A stretch of DNA of 64,000 bases from Anaerolineae bacterium (lineage in GTDB: Bacteria; Chloroflexota; Anaerolineae; Aggregatilineales; UBA2796). Numbering within the stretch: position 1 is the first letter of the stretch; every line of letters starts with the position of its first letter. Shown here piece by piece: positions 55,932-64,000 of this stretch. Made by a program: the position numbers and the translations under genes. The notes beneath the pieces were generated by a model, which was not told the origin of the DNA, did not search any database, and saw only the letters and a program-made list of their open reading frames with translations. The stretch spans positions 59,995 through 123,994 of the forward strand of contig JANWYI010000003.1 in the NCBI GenBank assembly GCA_025055255.1, written 5' to 3'.

Positions 55932-56690
55932 ATGACTGAGCAACGCTGGGATCAGCTGTGCCTGCAGCGCGAGTCGGCACAAGAGATCGCTGAGCAGGTG
56001 CGCGCGACGCTCCTGAGGCACGGCTATGCGCCCTACGATCCGTTTCATGGCGGCAGCGGCACGCCGCCGCGTCTCAAGCAATTTGTGCGGCTCTTCATCT
56101 TGCCGCCACAAGACAGCTGGACGCGGATCATCGGCGCACAAGATGCAGACGTTCTGCCTGACCTGCTGCGAACGCTCAGTGCCGATGCGCTGCTGATCCA
56201 TGCTTGGTTCACAGCGCAAAACGGCGCATTGGACGCTTATAAAAACGGCGAAGCCGACTCAGCGCTCCTAGCGCCTTACCTGAGCGGCGCAACGCAATAT
56301 GTCACAGCGCCACAGAGCGCAACGTTGCCGTCTGATGTGGCAAAGCTGGCTCAAACGCACGGCGTCAATCCACAGCAGGCTGAAAAGCTGATCGGACGCT
56401 TGGCAAGAGGCATTTTCGGCGACCAGACGGCGCGTGTGCAGCGGGACGCTGCGCAGCTGTTCAAATCGGCGTGGGAAAGCGCAGGCGGACAGCAGCTTCT
56501 AGCGCAGATCGCGCGTCTGAGCCTGCCTTTCGATCTGCGCACGCCTGACTTCGAGACGTTGCGCGAGGCGTATCAAGCGGCGCGTCTCCTAGCACGCCGT
56601 CCGAACGCTACGCTGCTCGATTCTGAGCGCGCGGCGCTGCGCGCTGTGCCATATGCCGCTGCTCTCATCCCAGTTTACGTCGGCAAATGA
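55932..56690 (+). CDS. Hypothetical protein
   Basis: 252 aa soluble protein, no family recognised. The N-terminal half has LRHGYAPYDPFHGGSGTPPRLKQFVRLFILPPQDSWTRIIG and is compatible with a small alpha/beta fold; the second half is helical (LAQTHGVNPQQAEKLIGRLARGIFG, AAQLFKSAWESAGGQQLLAQI). ATG 55932 begins 13 bp after the preceding stop; a TTG at 55899 would overlap it. Its stop region overlaps ATGs of the next small gene, so it is probably co-transcribed. Confidence 0.68.
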   Translation: MTEQRWDQLCLQRESAQEIAEQVRATLLRHGYAPYDPFHGGSGTPPRLKQFVRLFILPPQDSWTRIIGAQDADVLPDLLRTLSADALLIHAWFTAQNGALDAYKNGEADSALLAPYLSGATQYVTAPQSATLPSDVAKLAQTHGVNPQQAEKLIGRLARGIFGDQTARVQRDAAQLFKSAWESAGGQQLLAQIARLSLPFDLRTPDFETLREAYQAARLLARRPNATLLDSERAALRAVPYAAALIPVYVGK

Positions 56691-56701
56691 CAGGATATGT
56701 C

Positions 56702-57082
56702 ATGCAAAAACTGGTCTTGATTGTTTTGTTAGCTTGCGGACTGGTTGCCTGCAGTGGTGAGAGCGATTCGCCTGCTGCAGCAGTCGAGCGCTATTTGCGC
56801 ACGCGCATCACAGGCGACGCCGCAAAGCTGGTCAGCTTAGCGTGCCGCGCACGTGAGGCAGAGGCGCGCACAGAAGCAGCGTCCTTTGCGCCAATGAATG
56901 CCGAGATCAAGGCGCTCAGTTGCCGCGCAGACGACGAAGAGGGACAGTACACGGTTGTGGCATGTCAGGGCGAGATGGTGACCAACTATCAGGGCGAGAC
57001 GCGCACGTGGGACCTAGGCGCGCGACGATTCCGCACTGTGCAGGAAGACGGACGCTGGAAGGTCTGCGGCTACGCGCGCTGA
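56702..57082 (+). CDS. Small putative lipoprotein
   Basis: 126 aa. Signal with lipobox LLACGLVAC (Cys about 17), then SPAAAVERYLRTRITGDAAKLVSLAC, resembling the DUF4878/NTF2-like lipoproteins in which such a segment begins a cone-shaped domain. Three further Cys could form a disulfide. ATG 56702 has AGGA 8 nt upstream; ATG 56687 is in frame and overlaps the previous stop. Confidence 0.78.
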   Translation: MQKLVLIVLLACGLVACSGESDSPAAAVERYLRTRITGDAAKLVSLACRAREAEARTEAASFAPMNAEIKALSCRADDEEGQYTVVACQGEMVTNYQGETRTWDLGARRFRTVQEDGRWKVCGYAR

Positions 57083-57085
57083 GAG

Positions 57086-57114
57086 TTACCGTTTCAGCAG
57101 AGTTCGGGTATACT
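57086..57114 (+). promoter_or_regulatory. Promoter of the double-FHA gene
   Basis: TTACCG (57086-57091), 17-bp spacer, TATACT (57109-57114); leader about 50 nt to ATG 57172. Confidence 0.65.
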
Positions 57115-57171
57115 TTACGATAGCGAGCTGAATGAGTTGGTCACTTCTGAAAACGTGCAACGGACGTAACC

Positions 57172-57864
57172 ATGAGCCAGCAGCCTGAAGGAATCGCTAA
57201 GCTCACTTGGAATGATCCTGCTACAGGCGAAACTCACGAGTATGTGCTGGTAGAAGGCGCCAGCGCCAGCATCGGTCGCTCGCCTGACAATAACATCTGC
57301 ATCCCTGAGCGGCACGTCAGCCGCGGACACGCTGTGATCAACTTCCGCGACGGCGTCTTCACCATCACTGATTTAGGCAGCGCGAATGGCACTTTCGTCA
57401 ATGACCGCAAGATTACTGGCACCTACGTGCTGACACACGGCGATGTCATCCGTCTTTATGTGCCTGTGCTGCACTTCTCTGCCATTGTGACCGAAGAGGA
57501 GCTGGATCGCGCCTACAAGACCAGCACTGCCATCTTCCCTGCCAAGGGACTAGGTCGTCCGCGCCTGCTGGTTACGCACGGACCGCAAGAAGGCACGGAG
57601 TTCATCCTGACCGAAGATACCATGACCGTCGGGCGCGTCACAGCCGATGCCACGTGGGAAATCACGCTGAACGACCGCGCCGTATCGCGTCCGCATTGCC
57701 GTCTGCGCTTGCACAACGGCGTCTGGACACTGCTCGACCTCGCCAGTGCTAATGGCACGTTGCTCAACGGTCAGCCTGTTGGTGCCACGCCTGTGCCGCT
57801 CCGTGATGGCGACGTGATCACAGCAGGCGAGACGACCATGCTCTTCCGCTTAGCCAAAACTTAG
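57172..57864 (+). CDS. Protein with two FHA domains
   Basis: 230 aa made almost wholly of two forkhead-associated (phosphothreonine-binding) domains: about 24-95 (SIGRSPDNNICIPERHVSRGHAVI, DLGSANGTFVN) and about 140-225 (MTVGRVTADATW, NDRAVSRPHCRLRL, DLASANGTLLNG). Each keeps the GR...S.H...N(G) binding residues. It likely bridges proteins phosphorylated by Ser/Thr kinases, of which two are in this window (15358-16428 and 23855-26284). Ends in a 4-bp overlap with the convergent acyl-CoA ligase. Confidence 0.94.
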   Translation: MSQQPEGIAKLTWNDPATGETHEYVLVEGASASIGRSPDNNICIPERHVSRGHAVINFRDGVFTITDLGSANGTFVNDRKITGTYVLTHGDVIRLYVPVLHFSAIVTEEELDRAYKTSTAIFPAKGLGRPRLLVTHGPQEGTEFILTEDTMTVGRVTADATWEITLNDRAVSRPHCRLRLHNGVWTLLDLASANGTLLNGQPVGATPVPLRDGDVITAGETTMLFRLAKT

Positions 57865-59432
57865 GCATTTGATGGTGCGTTGCGCGGCGTGTACTGAGTG
57901 CGCAGCTCGCGCTTCAGCACTTTGCCTGCGGCGTTGCGCGGCAAGCTCTCAGCGAAGACGACGTACTTCGGCACTTTGAACTTAGCAAGCCGCTCCGTGC
58001 AATGCGCGATGATCTGCTCCGCGCTCAGACTTTCCCCTTGTCGCAGCACCACAATTGCCATGCCCGTCTCGCCCCAGCGCTCATCTGGCACGCCGATCAC
58101 GCCGACCTCTGCCACTTGCGGCAGCTGGTAGATCACTTGCTCTACCTCAGCAGGGTAGACGTTTTCGCCGCCACTGATGTACATATCTTTGTAGCGGTCT
58201 ACGATGTAAATGCAGCCTTCCTCGTCCACCATGCCGGCGTCGCCGCTGTGCAGCCAGCGATTGCCGTACTCATCCACGCTGAAGCTCTCAGCGTTTGCCT
58301 CAGGACGATTCCAGTAGCCCGGCGTGATGTTCGGTCCGCTGATGATCACCTCACCGACCTTGCCCACAGGCACGTCGCGCAGCTGCTCATCCACGACGCG
58401 CACGCGCGTATGCAGCAGCGGCTTGCCAACGCTCGTCGGCTTGCTGAGCGCGCGCCGCTTGTCAATTAAAAACACAGTCGGACTCGTCTCGGTCATGCCA
58501 AAGCCGAGCTGGATGATGATGCCGCGCTTGGCGTACGTCTCCAGCACTGAGACAGGCATCGGCGCGCCGCCGCAGCCCCAAGACTTAATGCGGCTCAGAT
58601 CAGCGCGCTCAAAGTCAGGATGCTGGCTCATGAACTGGTAGATAGACGGCACGCCGAAGAAATGTGTGACGCCCAGCTCAGGATCGCTCAGCGTCTTGAG
58701 CGTTAAACCTGGGTCGAACTGGCGTGCGATGATGCTGCAGCCACCTAGATGCAGCAGCGGATTGACGTACAAGTTCAAGCCGCCGATGTGAAAAGTCGGC
58801 AAGACGCAGTAGAACAGGCTCTCGTAGCTCAAGCCTGTCGGCGTGGTGATGTTGATAGCGTTCCAGAGCATCATACCGTGCGTGATCAGCACGCCTTTGG
58901 GATGTCCAGTGGTGCCGGCTGTGTACATGATGACCACAGGCACATCGTGCGTGGTCTGTGGTGGCATGTGCGCGTGCTTATCAGTGCTGCGCAGCGCGTC
59001 ATCGTAGCTCAAATTGCTGTCCGCAGGCGGCGCGCCGAAGTCAATGCGCAGGAAGTGCCGCAGCGGCGTGGCGGCAAGGGCAGGGATACGCGCGGCGAAC
59101 TCAGCGTCATAAATTAAGCCAACAGGCGCGGCGTCATTCAAAATGAAGACGAGCTCAGGGTCTGCCAAGCGCCAATTGAGCGGCAAGAGCATGGCGCCGA
59201 GCTTCCAACATGCCCAGAGCGCCTCAAAGTACTCGGTTGAGTTTTTGGCGAGAATGGCGACGCGATCTGAAGGCTGGACGCGCCATTCATCGCGCAGGAA
59301 GGCAGCAAGGCGTGCAGCGCGGTCGTTAAACTGGGCATAAGTGAATTGGCGCGCCGTTGCTTGGTCAATCAAGGCAACTTTCTCAGGCGTGCGGTCAGCG
59401 TGAAAGGCGATCCAATCGCTTGCGAGAATCAT
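57861..59432 (-). CDS. Acyl-CoA synthetase (AMP-forming, class I adenylating)
   Basis: Activates a carboxylic acid to acyl-CoA via acyl-AMP. 523 aa. MYTAGTTGHPKGV (A3), WGCGGAPM, LGFGMTETSP (A5), WLHSGDAGMVDEEGCIYIVDRYKD (A7/A8), GGENVYPAEVE and PRNAAGKVLKREL (A10 Lys). Looks like a long- or medium-chain fatty acid CoA ligase; chain length not decidable. Its -10 is at 59473-59478. Confidence 0.93.
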   Translation of the reverse strand: MILASDWIAFHADRTPEKVALIDQATARQFTYAQFNDRAARLAAFLRDEWRVQPSDRVAILAKNSTEYFEALWACWKLGAMLLPLNWRLADPELVFILNDAAPVGLIYDAEFAARIPALAATPLRHFLRIDFGAPPADSNLSYDDALRSTDKHAHMPPQTTHDVPVVIMYTAGTTGHPKGVLITHGMMLWNAINITTPTGLSYESLFYCVLPTFHIGGLNLYVNPLLHLGGCSIIARQFDPGLTLKTLSDPELGVTHFFGVPSIYQFMSQHPDFERADLSRIKSWGCGGAPMPVSVLETYAKRGIIIQLGFGMTETSPTVFLIDKRRALSKPTSVGKPLLHTRVRVVDEQLRDVPVGKVGEVIISGPNITPGYWNRPEANAESFSVDEYGNRWLHSGDAGMVDEEGCIYIVDRYKDMYISGGENVYPAEVEQVIYQLPQVAEVGVIGVPDERWGETGMAIVVLRQGESLSAEQIIAHCTERLAKFKVPKYVVFAESLPRNAAGKVLKRELRTQYTPRNAPSNA

Positions 59433-59472
59433 GGCGAAAACCTTATCAAAACAAATCTCTTCTCAGTGCTTC

Positions 59473-59478
59473 AGTATA
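59473..59478 (-). promoter_or_regulatory. -10 box of the acyl-CoA synthetase gene
   Basis: Minus strand GGCTATACT, 40 nt before ATG 59432; no clear -35. Confidence 0.5.
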
Positions 59479-59556
59479 GCCGATTTGCGCCAATTGAGGA
59501 CTGTCAAAACAGTTTGTCTTCTGCACAATTCCGTAACAGCGCGGAAACTGCCTTTG

Positions 59557-59565
59557 TGCTATCAT
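59557..59565 (+). promoter_or_regulatory. Extended -10 promoter of the unknown-murC unit
   Basis: TG-C-TATCAT followed by TCTCGG, 49 nt before GTG 59615. Confidence 0.55.
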
Positions 59566-59614
59566 TCTCGGTAATCCCTAACCTACCGCTCACTTGTGAA
59601 GGAGTAAAGCCTGC

Positions 59615-60652
59615 GTGACCAGCTCAACTGCGCCAAGCCTTGCTGCTGAAGGCGCCGCGACTCGCCAAGTGACCGTGCGCCTTGATGACCGCGTGCGGCT
59701 GCTCTCAGCCGTCTTGGCAGCTACGAACTATCCTGATAAATCGCAGGAGCGCCGTAGGCACGGCACACACGCGCACGCGCGCGCCACGCGCAAATGGCTG
59801 ATTGACTTCATGAGCCATCCAGCTGTCCATGCGGCACAAGTGTTGCTCGATCAGGGCATGCCGCTTAACGCGCTGTTCAGCTATGCGCTGCGCCTGAGTT
59901 TCCCTGCGCTAGAGGCGGACTTGCCGCAGCCGCGCTGGATTCCGCCGCGCTGGAATGAATATTTGCGGCACTTCTACGAACAGACGCGCCTTGCCGAATG
60001 GTGGGAAAGCGAGTCGCCGCATTGGCAGACCGCTGTGCGCCATTTGCGCGAGACATTTGCCAGTGTAGACCTGCACGCCTTCCTAGAGCCGTTCGTCGGA
60101 CGTCTGGTCGAGACGCTCGTCTTCATGCCGAATATCTGCTATCCAACTGACCAGACACTCGGCTTGCAGATCGGCGGCGAGTTGGTGGTGATCATGCCAC
60201 CGCCAATCGCTTGGGGCGATAGCGCGCCGTGGCCGTACAAAGACGACCCTGCGCTCGCCTATCGCAGCGCTTTGGCAGAGTACGGCGCCATGCTGATGGA
60301 TGCTTATCTACAGCAGCATGCTGACCTTGTCGCCACGCTCAGTGAGCGTCCTTTGCCGATCATCGAAGAGCAGTATGCCGCCAAATACCCGTCGTGGCAC
60401 AGGCAGTTCATCGGCGTGTTCGTTGCCAGCATCACAGCGCTCTTTTTGGAAGATAAGGTCAGCACGCTTGAGGCGCGCAGTTTTACCCAGTACATGCAAA
60501 AAGTTGAGCAGCTAACAGGCTTGCCAACAGCTGTGAGCGTCATGCGGCGCTACTTGGAAGACTACCGCAGCGGACGCTACACCAGCTTTGCTGAGTTCAT
60601 GCCGAAGTTGCCGAATTTGCTCAAAGTCGGCAAGACGATCTCAGCGTTATGA
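59615..60652 (+). CDS. Unknown protein translationally coupled to murC
   Basis: 345 aa, soluble. The start VTVRLDDRVRLLSAVLAATNYPD resembles the opening of DUF4932-like proteins, which have a metallopeptidase-like plan, but I see no clear HExxH. Other stretches: HGTHAHARATRKWLIDF, FMPNICYPTDQTLGLQIGGELVVIMPPPIAWGDSAPWPY and YPSWHRQFIGVFVASITALFLED. GTG start with GAAGGAG 12 nt upstream. Its last codons overlap the murC ATG by 4 bp (ATGA). Confidence 0.72.
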   Translation: MTSSTAPSLAAEGAATRQVTVRLDDRVRLLSAVLAATNYPDKSQERRRHGTHAHARATRKWLIDFMSHPAVHAAQVLLDQGMPLNALFSYALRLSFPALEADLPQPRWIPPRWNEYLRHFYEQTRLAEWWESESPHWQTAVRHLRETFASVDLHAFLEPFVGRLVETLVFMPNICYPTDQTLGLQIGGELVVIMPPPIAWGDSAPWPYKDDPALAYRSALAEYGAMLMDAYLQQHADLVATLSERPLPIIEEQYAAKYPSWHRQFIGVFVASITALFLEDKVSTLEARSFTQYMQKVEQLTGLPTAVSVMRRYLEDYRSGRYTSFAEFMPKLPNLLKVGKTISAL

Positions 60653-62061
60653 GCGCGCCTGAGCTGAATGCAGCTGTCTTTCAGCGCGGCGCGCACGTCC
60701 ATATCATTGGCATTGGCGGCGCAGGCATGAGCGCCATTGCGCGCGTGTTGCTCGGACGCGGCGTCCGCGTCAGCGGCTCGGATCGCGCGTTGAACGCTCA
60801 GACAGCGGCTCTGATGGCGCTTGGCGCGCGCATTTACGAAGGTCACGCAGCAAGTCACCTAGAGTCACCGCACGTTGTGCTGATTTCGTCAGCGATCTCG
60901 CCTGAAAATCCTGAGGTTGAGGCGGCGCGCGCCGCAGGCATTCCTGTTTTGCGTCGCCGCGAGGCGTTGCCGTTGCTCCTAGAAGGCACATATCAGATTG
61001 CGGTCGCTGGCACGCACGGCAAAACGACCACTACAGCGCTGATCGCGCATATTCTGCGCGAGTCAGGGCGCGATCCGTCCTACATTGTCGGCGGCACGCT
61101 GCTCAACAGCGGTGACAACGCGCGGCACGGCTCAGGCGACGCTTTCGTCATCGAGGCTGACGAATATGACTATATGTTCTTAGGTCTGACGCCGACCATT
61201 GCCGTGCTGACCAACATCGAGCACGATCATCCCGACATGTTCCCGACTTTTGCCGACATGCAGGAAGCCTTTCGGCAATTCATCGCGCGCATTCCTGAGT
61301 ATGACGGCGTCCTGATCGCCTGTGCCGACGATCCGCACGCACACGCGCTCGCCAAAGCGCGGCGCAGCAGCGGTCAGCCGACGTTGACTTACAGCCTCTA
61401 CATGGCTGAAGCAGATTGGCGCGGAGCGTTTGCAGACGGTCAGCTTTTGATTGAAGGCGTCCAGAATGGACAGACCGTGCGTGCAGCGGCGCATTTGCCG
61501 CTCTACGGCGCACACAACGCACAGAACAGCCTTGCAGCCACAGCGGCGGCGTGCGTCTACGGCGTGCCGTTATCACAAGCAGCCGCTGCGCTGAGCAGCT
61601 TTCGCGGCACAGCGCGCCGCTTTGAGGTCATGGGCACAGCGCGCGGCGTGACCGTGGTCAACGACTATGCCCATCATCCAACAGCCATTCGCGCTACCTT
61701 GCAAGCCGTGCGCGCGCGCTTTCCACAGGCAAAGGTCTGGGCAGTTTGGCAGCCGCACACCTATAGCCGCACGCGCCTGCTGCTGGACGATTTCCTCAAT
61801 GCCTTCACGGACGCCGATCACGTGCTGATCACGGATATCTACGGCGCGCGCGAACTGCCACAGCCTGACGATCCAACGGCTGAGCAGCTCGCCGCGCTCA
61901 TGCGCGCGCGGACAGGCAAGTCAGCGCTGCACAGCGGCAATCTGGCACAGACCGCAGCGCATTTAGCGCAATCTGTATCTGAGGACAGTGTTGTGATCCT
62001 GTTCAGCGCAGGCGACGCGCCGCGCATCGGCGAGGAATTGCTCAAACAGCTGAGTCAGTAG
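60649..62061 (+). CDS. murC: UDP-N-acetylmuramate--L-alanine ligase
   Basis: Adds L-alanine to UDP-MurNAc in peptidoglycan synthesis. 470 aa. UDP-binding GIGGAGMSAIARVLL, ATP loop GTHGKTTT (121-128), NIEHDHPDMF, and the C-terminal domain NDYAHHPTAIRATLQAVR and VWQPHTYSRT. No other mur gene flanks it, unlike the usual dcw cluster. Confidence 0.97.
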   Translation: MSAPELNAAVFQRGAHVHIIGIGGAGMSAIARVLLGRGVRVSGSDRALNAQTAALMALGARIYEGHAASHLESPHVVLISSAISPENPEVEAARAAGIPVLRRREALPLLLEGTYQIAVAGTHGKTTTTALIAHILRESGRDPSYIVGGTLLNSGDNARHGSGDAFVIEADEYDYMFLGLTPTIAVLTNIEHDHPDMFPTFADMQEAFRQFIARIPEYDGVLIACADDPHAHALAKARRSSGQPTLTYSLYMAEADWRGAFADGQLLIEGVQNGQTVRAAAHLPLYGAHNAQNSLAATAAACVYGVPLSQAAAALSSFRGTARRFEVMGTARGVTVVNDYAHHPTAIRATLQAVRARFPQAKVWAVWQPHTYSRTRLLLDDFLNAFTDADHVLITDIYGARELPQPDDPTAEQLAALMRARTGKSALHSGNLAQTAAHLAQSVSEDSVVILFSAGDAPRIGEELLKQLSQ

Positions 62062-62079
62062 CGCGCTGCGCCGCTGATT

Positions 62080-62088
62080 TGGTATGAT
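62080..62088 (+). promoter_or_regulatory. Extended -10 promoter of pyrB
   Basis: TG-G-TATGAT followed by CGTCGCC, 28 nt before ATG 62116. Confidence 0.6.
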
Positions 62089-62115
62089 CGTCGCCTTAAA
62101 ACAGGATTGACTGCC

Positions 62116-63108
62116 ATGACCTTTGCCGCGAATACGATCAACGTTCAATCGAGCCGCTTGCCGTTTGAGGCGCAGTATGACGGACGCTTCAAAGGCAAGC
62201 ACATTCTCTCGGTCTCACAGTTCGACGTTCACGATCTCGCCTACATCTTCGACGTCGCCGAGGAATTCCGCATGTTGGTGCGGCGTATCGGCGTGATGGA
62301 CTTGCTCAAAGGCTACATCCTCGCCAATTTGTTCTATGAGCCGTCTACGCGCACGTCATCATCGTTCATCGCTGCCATGCAGCGACTTGGCGGCACAGTT
62401 ATCCCGATCAACGAAGTGCGCTACTCTAGCGTCGCTAAGGGCGAATCGTTGCCCGACACTGTGCGCACGCTCGAATGCTATGCCGACGTGATCGTGCTGC
62501 GCCATCCTGAGGTCGGCTCTGCGGCGTTAGCGGCGCAATATGCGCGCAAGCCGATCATTAACGCTGGAGACGGCATCGGCGAGCATCCAACTCAGGCGCT
62601 CCTAGACCTGTTCACTATTTTGCAAGAGCGCGGACGCATTGACGGCTTGACCGTGACCATGCTCGGCGACCTGAAATATGGACGCACAGTCCATTCGCTG
62701 GCAAAACTGCTCTCGCTCTTCAAAGTGCGCCTGATCTACGTCTCGCCGCAGGCGCTAGCCATGCCTGAAGAGCTGGTCAATGCGCTGAATGCGCGCGGCG
62801 TGCGCCAAGAGAGCTACACTGAGCTGGAAGACGTGCTGGCAGAGACCGACGTGCTGTACGTGACGCGCATTCAGCAAGAGCGCTTTGCCGATCCGCACGA
62901 GTATGAGCGCCTGAAGGATAGCTACGTCATCACGCCTGAGACCTTGCGCGCCGCCAAGCCTGATCTCACGCTGATGCATCCCTTGCCGCGCCTGAACGAG
63001 ATCAGCATTGAAGTGGATCGTGATCCGCGCGCCGCTTACTTCCGCCAGATGGAATATGGTCTGTACATCCGTATGGCACTTCTAGCGCTTGTGCTGGGCA
63101 AGGCGTGA
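62116..63108 (+). CDS. pyrB: Aspartate carbamoyltransferase catalytic chain
   Basis: Forms carbamoyl aspartate in pyrimidine synthesis. 330 aa. [12 protein letters not shown] (carbamoyl-phosphate loop), [15 protein letters not shown] (80s loop Lys), [30 protein letters not shown] and [13 protein letters not shown] 62116 has AGGA 10 nt upstream; a TTG at 62107 is less likely. No pyrI follows. 2 bp before pyrF, so co-transcribed. Confidence 0.97.
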   Translation: MTFAANTINVQSSRLPFEAQYDGRFKGKHILSVSQFDVHDLAYIFDVAEEFRMLVRRIGVMDLLKGYILANLFYEPSTRTSSSFIAAMQRLGGTVIPINEVRYSSVAKGESLPDTVRTLECYADVIVLRHPEVGSAALAAQYARKPIINAGDGIGEHPTQALLDLFTILQERGRIDGLTVTMLGDLKYGRTVHSLAKLLSLFKVRLIYVSPQALAMPEELVNALNARGVRQESYTELEDVLAETDVLYVTRIQQERFADPHEYERLKDSYVITPETLRAAKPDLTLMHPLPRLNEISIEVDRDPRAAYFRQMEYGLYIRMALLALVLGKA

Positions 63109-63110
63109 GC

Positions 63111-64000
63111 ATGATAGCATTTTTCCCGCGCCTTGAGTCGCGCGCTAGAGCGATTGACTCGCTCCTGTGTGTCGGACTCGATCCACATCCTGAGCTGTTG
63201 CCTGAGCAGACAGCCCAAGCAGCGCAGACCTTTTGTTTGCGCCTGATCGAGGCGACGCACAACATGGCTTGCGCTTTCAAACCGAACATCGCCTTTTTTG
63301 AGGCGCTCGGCGCCGAAGGCTACGCCGCGCTGCGCAACGTGATCGCCTACATCCACGAGCGCCACTCTGACATTCCCGTGATCCTCGACGCCAAGCGCGC
63401 CGACATCACCAGCACAGCTGAGGCATACGCCAGAGCCGCGTTTGATTACCTACAGGCGGACGCGATCACGCTCAATCCATACATGGGCTACTCAGTCTTG
63501 GCGCCCTTCCTGAGTTACACAGGCAAGGGCGTTTTTGTGCTGTGCCGCAGCACCAATCCTGATGCGCGCGATGTGCAAGAGCTAGTGACTGACACTTTTC
63601 AGCCGCTCTGGGAAGTCATTGCCTCACAAGTTAAGGCGCTGAACGAGCCTGAGCGAGTCGGCTTGGTGGTCAGCGCGCTAAACAGCGATGATCTGGCATA
63701 CCTGCGGCAACGCGATCCGCGCACTTGGCTGCTGGTGCCCGGAGTCGGCGCGCAAGGCGGCGACCTAGAGGCGTGTGTGCGCAGCGGGGTGCGCTCAGAC
63801 GGACTGGGTGTCCTGATCAACGCTTCGCGCAGCTTGGCGCGCGCCGCTGATCCGCGCGCTGAGGCATTGCGCCTGCGCGACGCCATCAACACGGCACGTG
63901 CGCTGAGCGCGCCGATATCGGTCACGCCGCGCGACCTGATGCGTCGGCGCGTGGCGCTCGCCCTGCGCGACTCAGGCTGTGTGCGCTTCGGCAAGTTCAA
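63111..64000 (+). CDS. pyrF: Orotidine 5'-phosphate decarboxylase, apparently fused to orotate phosphoribosyltransferase (3' truncated by window)
   Basis: 296 codons visible, open at the right edge. Type-2 OMP decarboxylase: CVGLDPHPELLP, FKPNIAFFEALG, DAKRADI (93-99, catalytic K95) and NPYMGYSVLAPFL; VPGVGAQGGD and INASRSLARA at the phosphate site. After about residue 270 the frame continues through RDLMRRRVALALRDSGCVRFGKF, which is how orotate phosphoribosyltransferase (PyrE) begins. The gene therefore probably encodes a PyrF-PyrE fusion making UMP from orotate. ATG 63111 lies 2 bp after pyrB. Confidence 0.9.
   Translation, partial: MIAFFPRLESRARAIDSLLCVGLDPHPELLPEQTAQAAQTFCLRLIEATHNMACAFKPNIAFFEALGAEGYAALRNVIAYIHERHSDIPVILDAKRADITSTAEAYARAAFDYLQADAITLNPYMGYSVLAPFLSYTGKGVFVLCRSTNPDARDVQELVTDTFQPLWEVIASQVKALNEPERVGLVVSALNSDDLAYLRQRDPRTWLLVPGVGAQGGDLEACVRSGVRSDGLGVLINASRSLARAADPRAEALRLRDAINTARALSAPISVTPRDLMRRRVALALRDSGCVRFGKF

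Noticed and set aside
59346-59618. 90-codon plus-strand ORF between the acyl-CoA ligase and the murC unit
   Set aside because: Mostly antisense to the ligase and overlaps both divergent promoters.

Overview
The window is about 64 kb of a bacterial chromosome of moderately high G+C. It is densely packed, with short intergenic gaps and many 4-bp start/stop overlaps. The gene content suggests a member of the Chloroflexota, probably Anaerolineae-like. The pointers are exported proteins with long Thr-Pro-Thr repeats, a glycogen phosphorylase with the extra N-terminal domain, a free-standing kaiB, an orotidine decarboxylase that runs into an orotate phosphoribosyltransferase start, and several membrane-bound Ser/Thr kinases. 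The lineage is an inference; no rRNA or tRNA gene is present to confirm it. LysM, MurC and lipobox lipoproteins show that the cell makes peptidoglycan and lipoproteins.

Layout. 1-4055 (minus): a polysaccharide module (Wzz-like protein, BY-kinase-like ATPase, long RmlA-type nucleotidyltransferase), then a terminator, then grpE and the 5' part of dnaK. 4202-7783 (plus): hydroxyacyl-CoA dehydrogenase, zinc alcohol dehydrogenase and formate-THF ligase. 7921-15361 (plus): a giant Thr/Pro-repeat lipoprotein, an O-antigen-ligase-like membrane protein with TPRs, a GT39-like glycosyltransferase and an SDR. 15358-19252 (minus): a membrane Ser/Thr kinase, then an overlapping run of glycosidase, glycerophosphodiesterase and LysM protein. 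19650-23745 (plus): a disaccharide-phosphorolysis operon (pgmB, a LacI regulator with two HTH domains, a GH65 phosphorylase). 23855-27804 (plus): a kinase-FGE fusion carrying an inserted domain, coupled to a glycosidase. 27780-36629: small zinc, STAS-like, M50 protease, thioesterase, large sensor kinase, kaiB and M3 peptidase genes. 36728-42809 (plus): a PPC-type secreted protein, tgt and an ABC transporter set.

42840-50377 is the most unusual part. A Csx2-family CARF-HEPN protein, normally a type III CRISPR accessory, heads a minus-strand operon with an exported beta-propeller protein and an OmpR/HAMP two-component pair. Divergent from it is a membrane STAND-like NTPase with an extracellular Thr/Pro tail and an apparently leaderless promoter. 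No CRISPR array or other cas gene is present.

50471-64000: a NERD-like protein, glycogen phosphorylase, phosphoesterase, flavin reductase-like protein, small unknown proteins, a double-FHA protein, acyl-CoA ligase, an unknown protein overlapping murC, pyrB, and pyrF that continues into a PyrE domain at the window edge.

Two window-wide features stand out. The tetranucleotide GGCC is almost absent. Promoters repeatedly show an extended -10 (often TGnTATAAT) followed by CGGCG or TTGCG, close to the start codon.
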